From positions 1 to 25,698 of the forward strand of contig JAUWVK010000007.1 in assembly GCA_030617485.1 (NCBI GenBank): a stretch of 25,698 nucleotides of DNA, given 5' to 3'. The DNA is from Gammaproteobacteria bacterium (GTDB lineage: Bacteria; Pseudomonadota; Gammaproteobacteria; SZUA-152). The notes beneath the pieces were generated by a model that had not been told where the DNA came from, did not search any database, and saw only the letters and a list, made by a program, of their open reading frames with translations. Shown here one piece after another: positions 1 through 10,200 of the stretch; the first letter of the stretch is position 1; each line of letters begins with the position of its first letter. The translations under genes and the position numbers were made by a program.

Positions 1-141
1 CAAAAAGAAGCCTACCTGGTAAAAGCCACCAAGGCTTACCGTGATGGTCAACGTAAAGACCCTATGATGAGCTCAATGGTTAGCGGTTTAAGTGACGCTG
101 ATATTGCTGACCTGGCGGCATTTTATAGTAGCGTTAAGTAA
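1..141 (+). CDS. Small c-type cytochrome, C-terminal end (partial)
   Basis: This is the last 46 codons of a gene entering from the left edge, read in frame 1 and ending at TAA 139-141. The residues (tyrosine-leucine-rich helix, [12 protein letters not shown], then [16 protein letters not shown]) are the usual C-terminal helix region of class I cytochromes c of the c553/c4/c5 kind, with the Met of the PMM segment a candidate sixth haem ligand. Such proteins carry electrons in the periplasm. The CXXCH haem site and signal peptide would lie outside the window, so the exact subtype cannot be told. A strong hairpin terminator follows directly, so this is the end of a transcription unit. Confidence 0.8.
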   Translation, partial: QKEAYLVKATKAYRDGQRKDPMMSSMVSGLSDADIADLAAFYSSVK

Positions 142-166
142 GCATACTCCCTTACTGAGCAGCACG

Positions 167-197
167 AATGGGCCGGCAAATGCCGGCCCATTTTTTT
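167..197 (+). terminator. Rho-independent terminator after the cytochrome c gene
   Basis: An inverted repeat with arms ATGGGCCGGC and GCCGGCCCAT and a very short A-rich loop is followed by seven T residues (191-197). It lies 25 bases after the cytochrome stop codon and ahead of recG, so recG should have its own promoter in 198-282. Confidence 0.9.
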
Positions 198-282
198 GCC
201 TGTAAAATCTATTTTTTATTGAACGGCCAACGGTGTGTACAATCACATCTACAAAATTGTAATCATTACCGGCTGACATGAA

Positions 283-2436
283 TTGAATTCATCCTCCACG
301 ACTCCACCAAATATTGTCACACAGAGCCCGCCGCCCTCACTGACACAGATCAGAGGCATAGGCCCAAACGTTGAAGAAAAACTGGGGCGCCTGGGTATTT
401 ATTCAATACAGGATTTATTATTCCATCTCCCAACACGTTATCAGGACCGTACCCGACTATCGCCCATAGGCAGTCTGCAGACTGGAGATGAGGTCACTTT
501 CCGCGGCGAGGTTCAGCTAACAGAAATTAAATATGGCCGTCGCCGTATGTTGTTATCGCGTATCTCTGATGGTACTGGCTCAATCACTTTACGTTTATTT
601 CATTTTAGCGCTCAACAACAGGCGGGGCTTGAACGTGGCACATGGATACAGTGCTTTGGAGAAATTAGAGGCAACGCTGGCAAACTGGAAGTTATTCACC
701 CGGAGTACCGTTTAATTGATAAAGATACAACCTTATTAAACGAGGAACACCTCACACCGGTTTACCCGGTCACCGATGGCCTGGGCCAGTTAAAATTACG
801 TTCTTTTGTCGATACCGTTTTATCTAACCCAGCTCTTTTTGAACAACATCTAAACGAATTATTGCCAGCCGAAGTTATCCAGCACGAGGGCTTTCCCCCT
901 TTGAAGGATGCACTGCATTTTGTTCATCACCCACCCCCTGATGCTCCACTTAATAAGTTGATGGCAGGCACCCATCCAACACAACAGCGGCTGGCATTTG
1001 AAGAATTACTGGCACAGCAGTTGAGTCTCAAGCAACTGCGGGCTCAACACAAAAAACACCTGGCACCTTCTCTACAATGCAAGGACAAGCTGTCCCAGAC
1101 TTTATTAAAAAATTTACCTTTCACCCTAACCAATGCCCAGCTTCGTGTTAGCAACGAAATTCACAATGATCTTAATCAGCCAAGCCCAATGCAACGCCTG
1201 GTGCAGGGTGACGTAGGCAGCGGTAAAACCATTGTCGCTGCACTTGCTGCCCTCAAGGCTGTAGAAGCCGGCTACCAGGTTGCGATAATGGCACCAACGG
1301 AGTTGTTAGCCGAGCAACACCGGCTAAGCTTTAGCCTCTGGTTTGAGCCTATGGGTGTTTCTGTGCAATGGCTTTCAGGTAAAACCAAGGGTAAGGCTCG
1401 CACAAAAGCACTGGAACTTATTGGTAATGGGAAGGCACAAGTTATCATCGGAACCCAGGCCCTGTTTCAGGATGAAGTTATTTTTGATCAGCTGGGACTG
1501 ATAATCATTGACGAACAACACCGTTTTGGCGTGCATCAGAGGCTGGCGTTACGCGAAAAGGGGGCCCGTAAAAAATCAACAGAACGACATTCAACATCAG
1601 GACACCTACAACAATTTCCGCATCAGTTGATCATGACGGCCACTCCCATCCCGCGCACACTGGCGCAGTCGGCCTATGCAGATCTTGACCTTTCAATCAT
1701 TGATGAACTACCGCCCGGAAGAACGCCAGTTGAAACCGTAATTATTTCAGAGCAACGTCGTGATGAGGTGGTGTCCCGCGTCCACAAGGCTTGCCGAGAT
1801 GGTCGTCAAACATACTGGGTTTGTCCCTTAATTGAAGAATCCGAAAATTTACAATGCCAGGCAGCACAGGAAACTGCTGAGAGCCTGCATCACGCCTTGC
1901 CCGATGTACGGACCGGTTTAATACATGGCCGACTCAAACCTGCTGAAAAAGAGCGTGTGATGTCTGCATTCAAAGCGGGGGATATTGACCTACTGGTAGC
2001 CACCACTGTGATCGAAGTTGGTGTGGACGTTCCCAACGCTTCACTTATGATCATAGATAACGCTGAACGACTGGGGCTATCACAGCTTCATCAACTTCGG
2101 GGGCGTGTTGGTCGTGGTTCGCAACAAAGTAACTGCGTTTTACTATATGGTGCACAATTGTCCAAAACTGGGAAAGCACGTCTGGCGACCATGCGAGAAA
2201 CTAACGATGGATTTATAATAGCGCAACGAGATCTGGAAATTCGAGGACCTGGCGAATTATTAGGCATCCGCCAAACCGGGCTGGTAAATTTACGTATCGC
2301 AGATTTTCAACGTGATCAGGCATTACTGCCTCGCATATCGCTTTGTGCAGAAAAGATTCTTCGCGACTTTCCCCAACATGTAACACCAATAATCAAACGC
2401 TGGTTGGGTGACGGACTACGTTATAAAGAGGTTTAA
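283..2436 (+). CDS. recG: ATP-dependent DNA helicase RecG
   Basis: RecG is a monomeric double-strand DNA translocase that reverses stalled replication forks and processes branched recombination intermediates. The 717-residue protein has an N-terminal wedge/OB region (about 20-160), Walker A GDVGSGKT at 309-316, motif II DEQH at 410-413, motif III TATPIPRT at 452-459 and a late QLRGRVGRG motif VI, followed by the usual C-terminal region. Length is slightly above the E. coli protein (about 693); part of the excess is a polar insertion (about 429-446) between motifs II and III. The start is TTG 283: no in-frame ATG or GTG lies before the conserved wedge region, and the nearest ATG (278) is out of frame and stops after two codons. 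No clear Shine-Dalgarno sequence is visible. Identity is certain, the exact start less so. Confidence 0.97.
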   Translation: MNSSSTTPPNIVTQSPPPSLTQIRGIGPNVEEKLGRLGIYSIQDLLFHLPTRYQDRTRLSPIGSLQTGDEVTFRGEVQLTEIKYGRRRMLLSRISDGTGSITLRLFHFSAQQQAGLERGTWIQCFGEIRGNAGKLEVIHPEYRLIDKDTTLLNEEHLTPVYPVTDGLGQLKLRSFVDTVLSNPALFEQHLNELLPAEVIQHEGFPPLKDALHFVHHPPPDAPLNKLMAGTHPTQQRLAFEELLAQQLSLKQLRAQHKKHLAPSLQCKDKLSQTLLKNLPFTLTNAQLRVSNEIHNDLNQPSPMQRLVQGDVGSGKTIVAALAALKAVEAGYQVAIMAPTELLAEQHRLSFSLWFEPMGVSVQWLSGKTKGKARTKALELIGNGKAQVIIGTQALFQDEVIFDQLGLIIIDEQHRFGVHQRLALREKGARKKSTERHSTSGHLQQFPHQLIMTATPIPRTLAQSAYADLDLSIIDELPPGRTPVETVIISEQRRDEVVSRVHKACRDGRQTYWVCPLIEESENLQCQAAQETAESLHHALPDVRTGLIHGRLKPAEKERVMSAFKAGDIDLLVATTVIEVGVDVPNASLMIIDNAERLGLSQLHQLRGRVGRGSQQSNCVLLYGAQLSKTGKARLATMRETNDGFIIAQRDLEIRGPGELLGIRQTGLVNLRIADFQRDQALLPRISLCAEKILRDFPQHVTPIIKRWLGDGLRYKEV

Positions 2437-2545
2437 CCACTTTCGCATTAATACCTGAGTGATTCCCTTGACTATTCAAACCTCAACGTCTACATATTAG
2501 ATAACCGCTGCCAATTTCCTCCCTCTCAGGTGGTGGTTAATTTCA

Positions 2546-2573
2546 ACGGCCTTTCCCCGAGGCCGTTTTTTTA
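2546..2573 (+). terminator. Rho-independent terminator of recG
   Basis: Arms ACGGCCT (2546-2552) and AGGCCGT (2560-2566) enclose a 7-base loop and run into a T tract up to 2572. The T run is on the + strand only, so it terminates recG; the convergent chpC transcript has no matching T run on its own strand here. The rest of the 168-base gap (2437-2604) shows nothing else recognisable. Confidence 0.9.
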
Positions 2574-2604
2574 CACAAAAAAAAGTATGACGCTAATATT
2601 TTTT

Positions 2605-3084
2605 TCAGGCGATATGACCTACTTCTGCATCTGCCTTCTTAAGCAGATTTTCAATTTTAATCTGATCCGGAATGACAGCATCCTGTTCCGCAATAGTAGC
2701 TTGCGCTAACGCCAACGGCAGATTTATGGCAGGACTCACTATTTCCTGGATACTGGACTCCTCCAGAGAGGCCAAACGAGGAATACCCTGCACAACAATC
2801 CCGTAAAAAGATAATTTATCATTCCCAGAAACCCCATTGAGCACAGCAATTCGTGTCGATTTTGATTTCCTGGCAGCTTTAACTTCGTTCGCCTTTTCAA
2901 AAGAAACAAGAGGAATATTAATTCCGCGCCAGCTCACCATACCAAGATACCAATCAGGTGAATTTTTCACCGGAGAAGGAGCGCTGTAACTAATCACTTC
3001 AGCAATACTCGTATTTGGCAACACCAAATTCATGCCAGTAAGAGGGACTATTTGCGTACGAACAATACTTTCAACCTGTGCCAT
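2605..3084 (-). CDS. chpC: CheW-like adaptor ChpC of the Pil-Chp system
   Basis: A 159-residue single CheW-domain protein. CheW proteins couple a methyl-accepting transducer to its histidine kinase at the inner membrane signalling array. The conserved CheW features are the N-terminal beta strand region (VPLTGMNLVLPNTSIAEVI), the WYLGMVSWRGINIPLVSFE core (about 45-63, equivalent to the usual G-x-x-x-W-R-G-x-x-x-P-x-x-x-L) and the GIVVQGIPRL strand. It is the last gene of the pil-chp operon, 26 bases after chpB. In P. aeruginosa chpC is followed by chpD and chpE; here the operon stops and recG is convergent. PilI is the main adaptor; ChpC is the second, whose partner transducers are less clear. 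Confidence 0.88.
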   Translation of the reverse strand: MAQVESIVRTQIVPLTGMNLVLPNTSIAEVISYSAPSPVKNSPDWYLGMVSWRGINIPLVSFEKANEVKAARKSKSTRIAVLNGVSGNDKLSFYGIVVQGIPRLASLEESSIQEIVSPAINLPLALAQATIAEQDAVIPDQIKIENLLKKADAEVGHIA

Positions 3085-3110
3085 AATATTTTCTCTCTAT
3101 TCCTGTTTCA

Positions 3111-4262
3111 CTATTCGCCATAATAAGCATATAACTCTTCCGCTAACTTGCGGGGATCTGCACTAAAAGTGACAGAATTAGTCTTACGAGCCTGGTCAGG
3201 CATACTACTAATTACACAACTATCAACATCCTGCGCCCATACAATTCCACCATGCTCAGCCATTGAACGACAGCCTATAGCGCCATCATCACCCATACCG
3301 CTGAACACTATCGTACCAGCCATATCTCCATAACGCTCCGCAACCGCCTCAATTACGTCATTTATACACGGAGAATAAAGTGTATTAGGTGGCTCATTTT
3401 TTAGGGCAACATAACCATCATGAGTTATTGTTATCTGTTTTCCCGCAGGCGCTAATATTATTTCGTTATGACGGATCATGTGCCCAGAGTAACCCGGAAA
3501 CACCTTAAATTTCGTTACTCGATTTAATTGTTCAGCCAGCAATGAAATATGATTTGCGCCTATATGCTGAGCCAAAATAAATGCAACTGGCAAATCCTCT
3601 TCAATCGCCATTACGAATTGTCTCACTGCCTGCGGACCACCCAGCGATGCTCCCAATACCCAAACATTTTTTGCAGCATCTTCAGGAAGATCTGTAAATG
3701 AGGGTTCTGTTTTTGCTGCAGTATCGATGGCAACATTGGCGGTATCATTTTGCTGTGAGAGCTCAGAAAAGTTATCGCCAAATTCCTTAGCTATCTTTGG
3801 TTCTGACCCTACAGCTGTCAGGTCAATATTTGTTACAGGCTCTGCATAATTGGGAACATGCTCATTGGATTCAGACTCTATTTGTTTTGATTCAAGCTCA
3901 AAATGCGGATCAGAGGCAGGCTCAAAATTTTCTGCCATTTTCATCAACTTATAAGCCAATTTTTTTGCCCATGCAGAGTTTGTTTCTCTGCCACCTTTGC
4001 TGCTGTCATTAAACAAAATGGGCAGGGAATCATAATCGAGTAAGGTTTGTATAACCTCAACTTCTGAATCTGTATCATCACAAAAATCAACCAGCAAAAC
4101 ATCTGCTGGAACTTTCTCTAACTGTTGTAGGAATTCATCACCCGCTGATTCATGCATAACCACATCAAGCCCTGCATCACCCAGTAAAACAGAAAGGTGA
4201 TCCTGGCTGTGCTCAGATGTCACCATTATGGCAACCCGAGTATTTGTTTGGTTAGCCGACAT
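3111..4262 (-). CDS. chpB: CheB-type protein-glutamate methylesterase ChpB
   Basis: ChpB removes methyl groups from the transducer PilJ, opposing PilK. The C-terminal half (about 198-383) is a CheB methylesterase: GASLGGPQA with nucleophile S206, AQHIGANH with H233 and MGDDG with D326 form the expected Ser-His-Asp triad. The N-terminal 85 residues look like a receiver fold, with D59 at the usual phosphorylation strand (ADVLLVDF), but the acidic pair normally found after strand 1 is replaced by TSEHS, so metal-dependent phosphorylation is doubtful. A long acidic, polar linker (about 110-195) joins the two halves. It starts 18 bases after the chpA stop and is followed by chpC, consistent with one operon. 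383 residues is in the normal range. Confidence 0.93.
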   Translation of the reverse strand: MSANQTNTRVAIMVTSEHSQDHLSVLLGDAGLDVVMHESAGDEFLQQLEKVPADVLLVDFCDDTDSEVEVIQTLLDYDSLPILFNDSSKGGRETNSAWAKKLAYKLMKMAENFEPASDPHFELESKQIESESNEHVPNYAEPVTNIDLTAVGSEPKIAKEFGDNFSELSQQNDTANVAIDTAAKTEPSFTDLPEDAAKNVWVLGASLGGPQAVRQFVMAIEEDLPVAFILAQHIGANHISLLAEQLNRVTKFKVFPGYSGHMIRHNEIILAPAGKQITITHDGYVALKNEPPNTLYSPCINDVIEAVAERYGDMAGTIVFSGMGDDGAIGCRSMAEHGGIVWAQDVDSCVISSMPDQARKTNSVTFSADPRKLAEELYAYYGE

Positions 4263-4280
4263 ATAAACCGAGGCTCATTG

Positions 4281-7200
4281 CTAAGGCTTTTCTGTACCCG
4301 TCAAGGTGCAAATATTCTCGATAAGATCCTGCTCCTGATATGGCTTACCCATGTACATATTAACGCCAATATCCATTGCACGCTGACGGTGTTTTTCGCC
4401 GGTACGAGAGGTAATCATAATGATTGGTATCTTTTTCAAACGAGGATCATTACGCATTGTGGTCGCAAGCTCATAACCATCCATACGCGGCATTTCCACA
4501 TCGAGTAACATCACATCAGGTATTTGATCCAGCAAGACTGTCAGCGCATCAACACCGTCTTTTGCCGTTATAATATTGTATTCATAACGATTAAGCAGGC
4601 GTTCGGTAACTTTACGCACAGTGATGGAATCATCCACGATCATAACCGTAAGAGTGCGATCTTCTTCAATTGCCGCATCAACCGTCGGCAGCAGTGGCTC
4701 CGCCTTGCCATGTTGCTGAGCAAGCGCTGAACGAACCAGGTTGCCAACATCAAGAATTAAGGCTACCTCACCATCAGGTAGAATAGTGGCACCAGAAAGG
4801 ACACCAACAGAGCTTAGCTGTGGACCAACTGATTTAATGACAATTTCCTGGCGTCCAATCAAATTATCAACCTGCAGAGCAACACGGTGGTCCGCGCTAC
4901 GCATCAACATCATGGGAACACGCTGTCGTTCCTCAGGTAATTGTGGCTCCGAACCGTTAAGTACCGTGGCCAAATTTAGATATCGGTATTGAGCTCCTGC
5001 GTATTCAAAAACAGATTGATCGTTCTCTATCAGGGGCTTCAGTTCATCAACACCTAAACGCACCACATGTTCAATATTAGGCAACTGAATTGCATAAGTT
5101 GCGTCACCAGACTGCACCATTAGCGCCTGGTTAACCAGCACGGTCAAAGGCAAATGCAATTTAAACGTACTGCCTTTACCTGCTTTTGAATCAATATGTA
5201 ATGTGCCACCCAACTGTTTGATCTCGGTATTCACAACATCCATACCAACACCACGTCCAGATATCTGGGTAACTTTTTCTGCTGTGCTGAATCCGGCCTC
5301 AAGAATAAATTCCATGATTTCCGTATCAGATAAATCCGCATCTTCTAACATCCGGCCTTTTTCAACTGCCTTCTTGCGAAGAGCATCAATATCAAGACCT
5401 TTACCATCATCCTTAATAGTCAACACTATTTCTGAGCCTTCGTGGTGGAATGTAATATTGACACTACCACTGGCCGGTTTACCTAATCTTTCACGTTCTT
5501 CCGGTGATTCGAGACCGTGATCAATCGCATTACGAAGAATATGTTCAATCGCAGGTACCAACCGATTAAGCTGACTACGATCCAACTCACCCTCATCGCC
5601 AGAAACACGCAAATCAGCCTGCTTGCCGATTTCCTTGCATGTTTGGCGAACGATGCGTCGCAAACGAGGTAATACACTGGAAAATGCCACCATGCGAGTG
5701 CGCATCAAACCATCCTGCAATTCTCCGGTTACACGCTGCTGTTGTAACAACAAAACATCTGTTTCGCTGGACTGGTTTTCCAGTAGATCCTGTATGCTGG
5801 TAAGATCGCCCAAACTTTCCGCCATACCACGCGATAATTGCTGCATATTGGAAAATCTATCCAGCTCTAGCGGGTCAAAATCCTCAGTATCATCTGAGGT
5901 TGTCTCATGGCGATACATAATCTGAGTTTCAGTTTCAATTTCAAATTTTCGAAGCTGGGTATGCAAACGTGCGACAGTTTGCGCCAATTCAGTCAAGTTA
6001 AAACGTGAAGCACCAATCTGCTGAGCAATACGCGAGTTGTATATATTTATTTCGCCAGAATAATTAACCAGGCTATTCATTAAGTCAGCGCGAACTCGTA
6101 CCTGTTCATCACTCCCAGTAGCTGCTGATACCTCTTCTAATTTCGATTGCGCCTGATCACCGAAGGTAATCGTATCAGTAATTTCTTCTGTTTCTGCATC
6201 GGACAAAGACTCAGGATTGACATCAACAATTTTCGCTGCAGGAACTTCCTTAATCTCGATTGAAGTCTTATCCGCCTCAGTCTTGAGATCACGTTCATCT
6301 GCCGCTGGCTCAGAAACCTGCTCCTGTACAGCTTCGGGTTCCGATGGAACATATTCTTTACCACTTATCGCAGCTTCAATTTGCGCCACTAATTCAGTTG
6401 CAGGAATAATGGGCTGAAGTTTTTTAGCTTGGTCAAGTGCCCTCACCATCCAGTCATGGCAAGTTTGCATTAAATCAGGGTAATCCGGTAAAGGCGGCAT
6501 GCGACCATCAGCAACTCTTTCCAACAAAAACTCCATAGCATGCGCCAGATCACCAACGGCCGTCACATTGGCCATACGCGCGCCACCCTTAAGGGTATGT
6601 AGTGAGCGTTGCATATTTTCTATATGTTTTATGTTTTCAAAATCACCCGCCCATTCATAAAGTACGCGTTCAGTTTCTTCCTGGATCTCATCCGCTTCTT
6701 CAAGGAAAACTTCCAGCAAATCAGGATCGTAATCAACATCAGCGGAGGCTGCGGCAGGGGCTTCTTCTACTGGCTGAGCCTGAATTTCAACAGGTTCTTC
6801 CAGTTCTTCAAATTCTTCTTCTACCGACTCATCTACTATCAGTTCTTCTGAAGCCAGTTCTTCTGGAGCTAATTCCTCTGAAGCTAGCTCTTCTGAAAAC
6901 AGGGGCTCTTCTAATTCAATTATTTCAGTGGGTGGCAAATCTGCAGCTGGCTCTTCTGAAACTAGGTCATCTGAAACGAATTCTTCAGAAACTAGCTCTT
7001 CTGAAAACAAGGGCTCTTCTAATTCAATAATTTCAGTAGGGGGTAAGTCTGCAACTGGCTCTTCTAAAACCAGGTCATCTGAAACCAATTCTTCAGAAAC
7101 TAGCTCTTCTGAAAACAAGGGCTCTTCTAATTCAATAATCTCAGTAGGAGGTAAGTCTGCAAATTCATCTGAAGAAATTTCTACATCCAGACCATCCAGT

Positions 7201-10200
7201 TCTGGTGATTGAAATGCCTCAATCTGATTCAATATATCTACTGCGGGCTCAACCTCACCGCCATTTTTAATAATTTCTACGCTCTGCAAAAGCCAGTCCA
7301 GACCACTTTGCACCAGTGCCGGCAGAGTTTCTGAAACTTCTTTTTTGCCATCTACGATAGATTCCAGGACTGACCCAAGCTCTTCCGTTAAATCACCAAC
7401 GGACACCAAACCGGCTAACCGTGCTCCACCTTTTACTGTGTGTATTGCCCGCTGTAATTCAGCAACTATTTCCAGATTGTTTACATCTGTAGCCCACTGC
7501 TGCATGAACCCGTTAGTATTTGCCAAAATATCTGACGTCTCATCCAGGAAGACACCAATAATTTCTGCGCCCTCAGCGATCTCTCCAGAACCCGGTGCAG
7601 CAAAACCATGCATGACCCCATCTTCAGGTTCGGGAACAGGCACGGCCAGAACCTGCCCATGTAAATTTGCAATTTGTGCGAGCAGTTCATCAAAGTCAGC
7701 TGTACCTGTTTGCCCAGCATCAAAACTGTCAGCCAGAGTTTCCACTGCAGCCGTAAACTCCTTCAATAAAGCCAGACCACTAGCATCCAAACTCATGTCA
7801 CGTTCATCCATGGAGCGTACAAGACGATCCATCGGTTCACTTATATCGGCTATTGAAAACACGCCGGCCATGCGCGCACTACCATGCAGTGTATGCAAAG
7901 CTCGATGAATTGCCTCATTAACCGGCGCCTCATCCATTTCACCAAATTCACTGAGATATTCATTGAGTGCGGCCAAATGTGTAACGGTTTCTTTTCTGAA
8001 AACCTGTGCTAACACAGGGTCAATAGAAGGAGTCGCTTCTAGTACAGGTTCATCCAAACCTTCATTGGTATTGGTATCTTCGGCTAAATCACCAGGCTCT
8101 AACTCAGCATCGGTATCTCCCAGAGCACGATCTGACAGATCTTCTGCCGATGACTCAACTTCCGTCTGAGCTGCGACAGCAGGCAACACTTCATTTACGC
8201 TAAATTCCTTACCATCTGCAAAAGCATTACCCAAATCCTGCAATCGTTTAACAGGAGGCCTCTGATCTGTCTCACCTTTCAAATGCGCCAATAAATTCTT
8301 CAGGGTAGACTCAGCCTGATCCATTACTTTAAACATGCTTGGGCTAGTATCAACTTTGCCTTCCATCACCCGATTCAGCATATTTTCCATGCCCCAGGCA
8401 AACTCACCCATCACCATGGCGCCTGCCAGCCGGCCGCTGCCTTTCAGGGTATGGTATGAGCGCCTAAGGGTATCGAGTGATTTTTGATCGCCATTATCTG
8501 CACGCCAGGCATGCAAACAATCTGTCATTGTGCCCAATACTTCATCTGCCTCTTCGACAAAGATTTCAAGGATTTCTTCATCTATGTCTTCATCGAGATA
8601 CTCATCATCAGGACCTTCAGCAAGAAGCATTTCATCAATCCCGAGGTTTGTATCAAGGTTTTCCTCGGCACTAGCAACGGGTTCTTCGGGTATCGCGGGG
8701 GCTTCATCGATCTCTTCATTTTCAGCCAACATTTCTGGCTCTTCAGAAAAATCAAACTCTATCTCATCATCAGCTGAAGTTTCTTCAAAAATATTCTCTG
8801 CAACGACAGTATCGGAAACAGAATATTCTCCGCTAACGGGATAACCCAATTGCTCAACACTAATTTCCGCAACCGCAAGAACATTCTCAGGTTGTCCGCG
8901 ACCTTCTTCAATAGCCTCAAGATAGTATTCAATACTGGTAATTGCATCAGCCAAAATATCCAGTTTTGACGCATCAATATTGTTCTGATCAGCCAGCATA
9001 TCTTTACTGATAAAAGCAATTGCCGCGCCCAACAGGTTTGCGGCACGATCATAGCTCATCACCGAAAGTGCGCCCTGAATTTGCACAAGCTTTGCTGGTG
9101 AGTCTGCAATAGCATCAACACGCTCAGGCTCTACCGCAAATATATTAAACCCTTCTTTAACATCGGCCAGAACCTCTCGCGCTTCTTTAATAACCATATT
9201 GGTTATCTGGCTCTGCTCACTAGCAGGCAGCAATACTACGCTGCTCTCACTACCATCTTCTTCGTGTACAGAAAGGTCAGGCGCTTCGCTTTCAGAATGT
9301 TCGCGATTTGATTCTTTTAATGTATCCAGCGAAGACTCTACATAGAGCAGAGCACTGGCAATTTCCATTAATGCGTTATCTTCTGGAGCAGATGCAGCAA
9401 CCACTAATTGCTCAATATTCGTCACCTGATCCTGAATAACTTTTCGTAAATCAGCCAGACTTAACATAGCCAGCGTATCTGCTGTCCTATTAAGCACCTC
9501 ACCTAGCGATACCAAATCATCCAGATTACGTTCGGGACTTCTGACAAAAATATCAAGCTGATCTTTTACGTGAAGCAAGTCTTCCTTAATAACAGAGGAA
9601 ACATTTTCCATGATTTCGTCAGTCGAGCCTTTGAGATCATCCATTGCCTGGTCGATATCACCGCTGTATGGCAACAGAGTATCGAGATCAAAAGCCTGTT
9701 TAAGGGCGCTGACACGTGGACCACTCGATTTTGAAAGACCAACGTAGTACAAACAATTTTTTAACAGTTCTGTTGGAGATTCAGTAACTATAGAATCTTC
9801 ACCATGATCAATAAGTTTTTTTATTTCACGATCAACTTTACCCATCAACATTTTGACTGAAATGCTGGTTTCCAATCCATCGTCCAGCAAAGCCTCTGGA
9901 ATACCACCAGAAACCCACCACAACCGCTGTGTCGCATCCAGCGTTGAAGCATTCTGTAACTCACTCAGCACTGCAGTAAGTTTTTTCAGGCTACCATCGA
10001 GATTTTCACCTCTAAACCAGCCCAGCAATGCCACCTGAAAAATAGGACGTAATTTACGCGCGTATATCTGGATATCTGGATATTCTTTGTCTTGCGATAA
10101 ACGTTTTTCAGGGGGTGGGGTGTCAACATCTGGCGAGAAAAAAGCATTCTCACTTAAAAGAGGTTCGCCACGCGAAGCACGTAAATCATTTAGCAGGGGA

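Noticed and set aside
219..243. TTGAAC (219-224) and TACAAT (238-243) as a recG promoter
   Set aside because: The spacer is only 13 bases, too short for a sigma70 promoter.
88..279. 63-codon minus-strand reading frame
   Set aside because: It runs through the cytochrome end and the terminator hairpin and resembles no family.
6602..7212. Plus-strand reading frames over the chpA repeat (Ser/Glu/Asn-rich and Leu-rich translations)
   Set aside because: They are antisense translations of the acidic tandem repeat; low complexity explains their openness.
7345..8844. Long plus-strand frames (187 and about 100 codons) opposite chpA
   Set aside because: Ser/Ala-rich shadows of the chpA coding frame, whose HPt motifs are clear.
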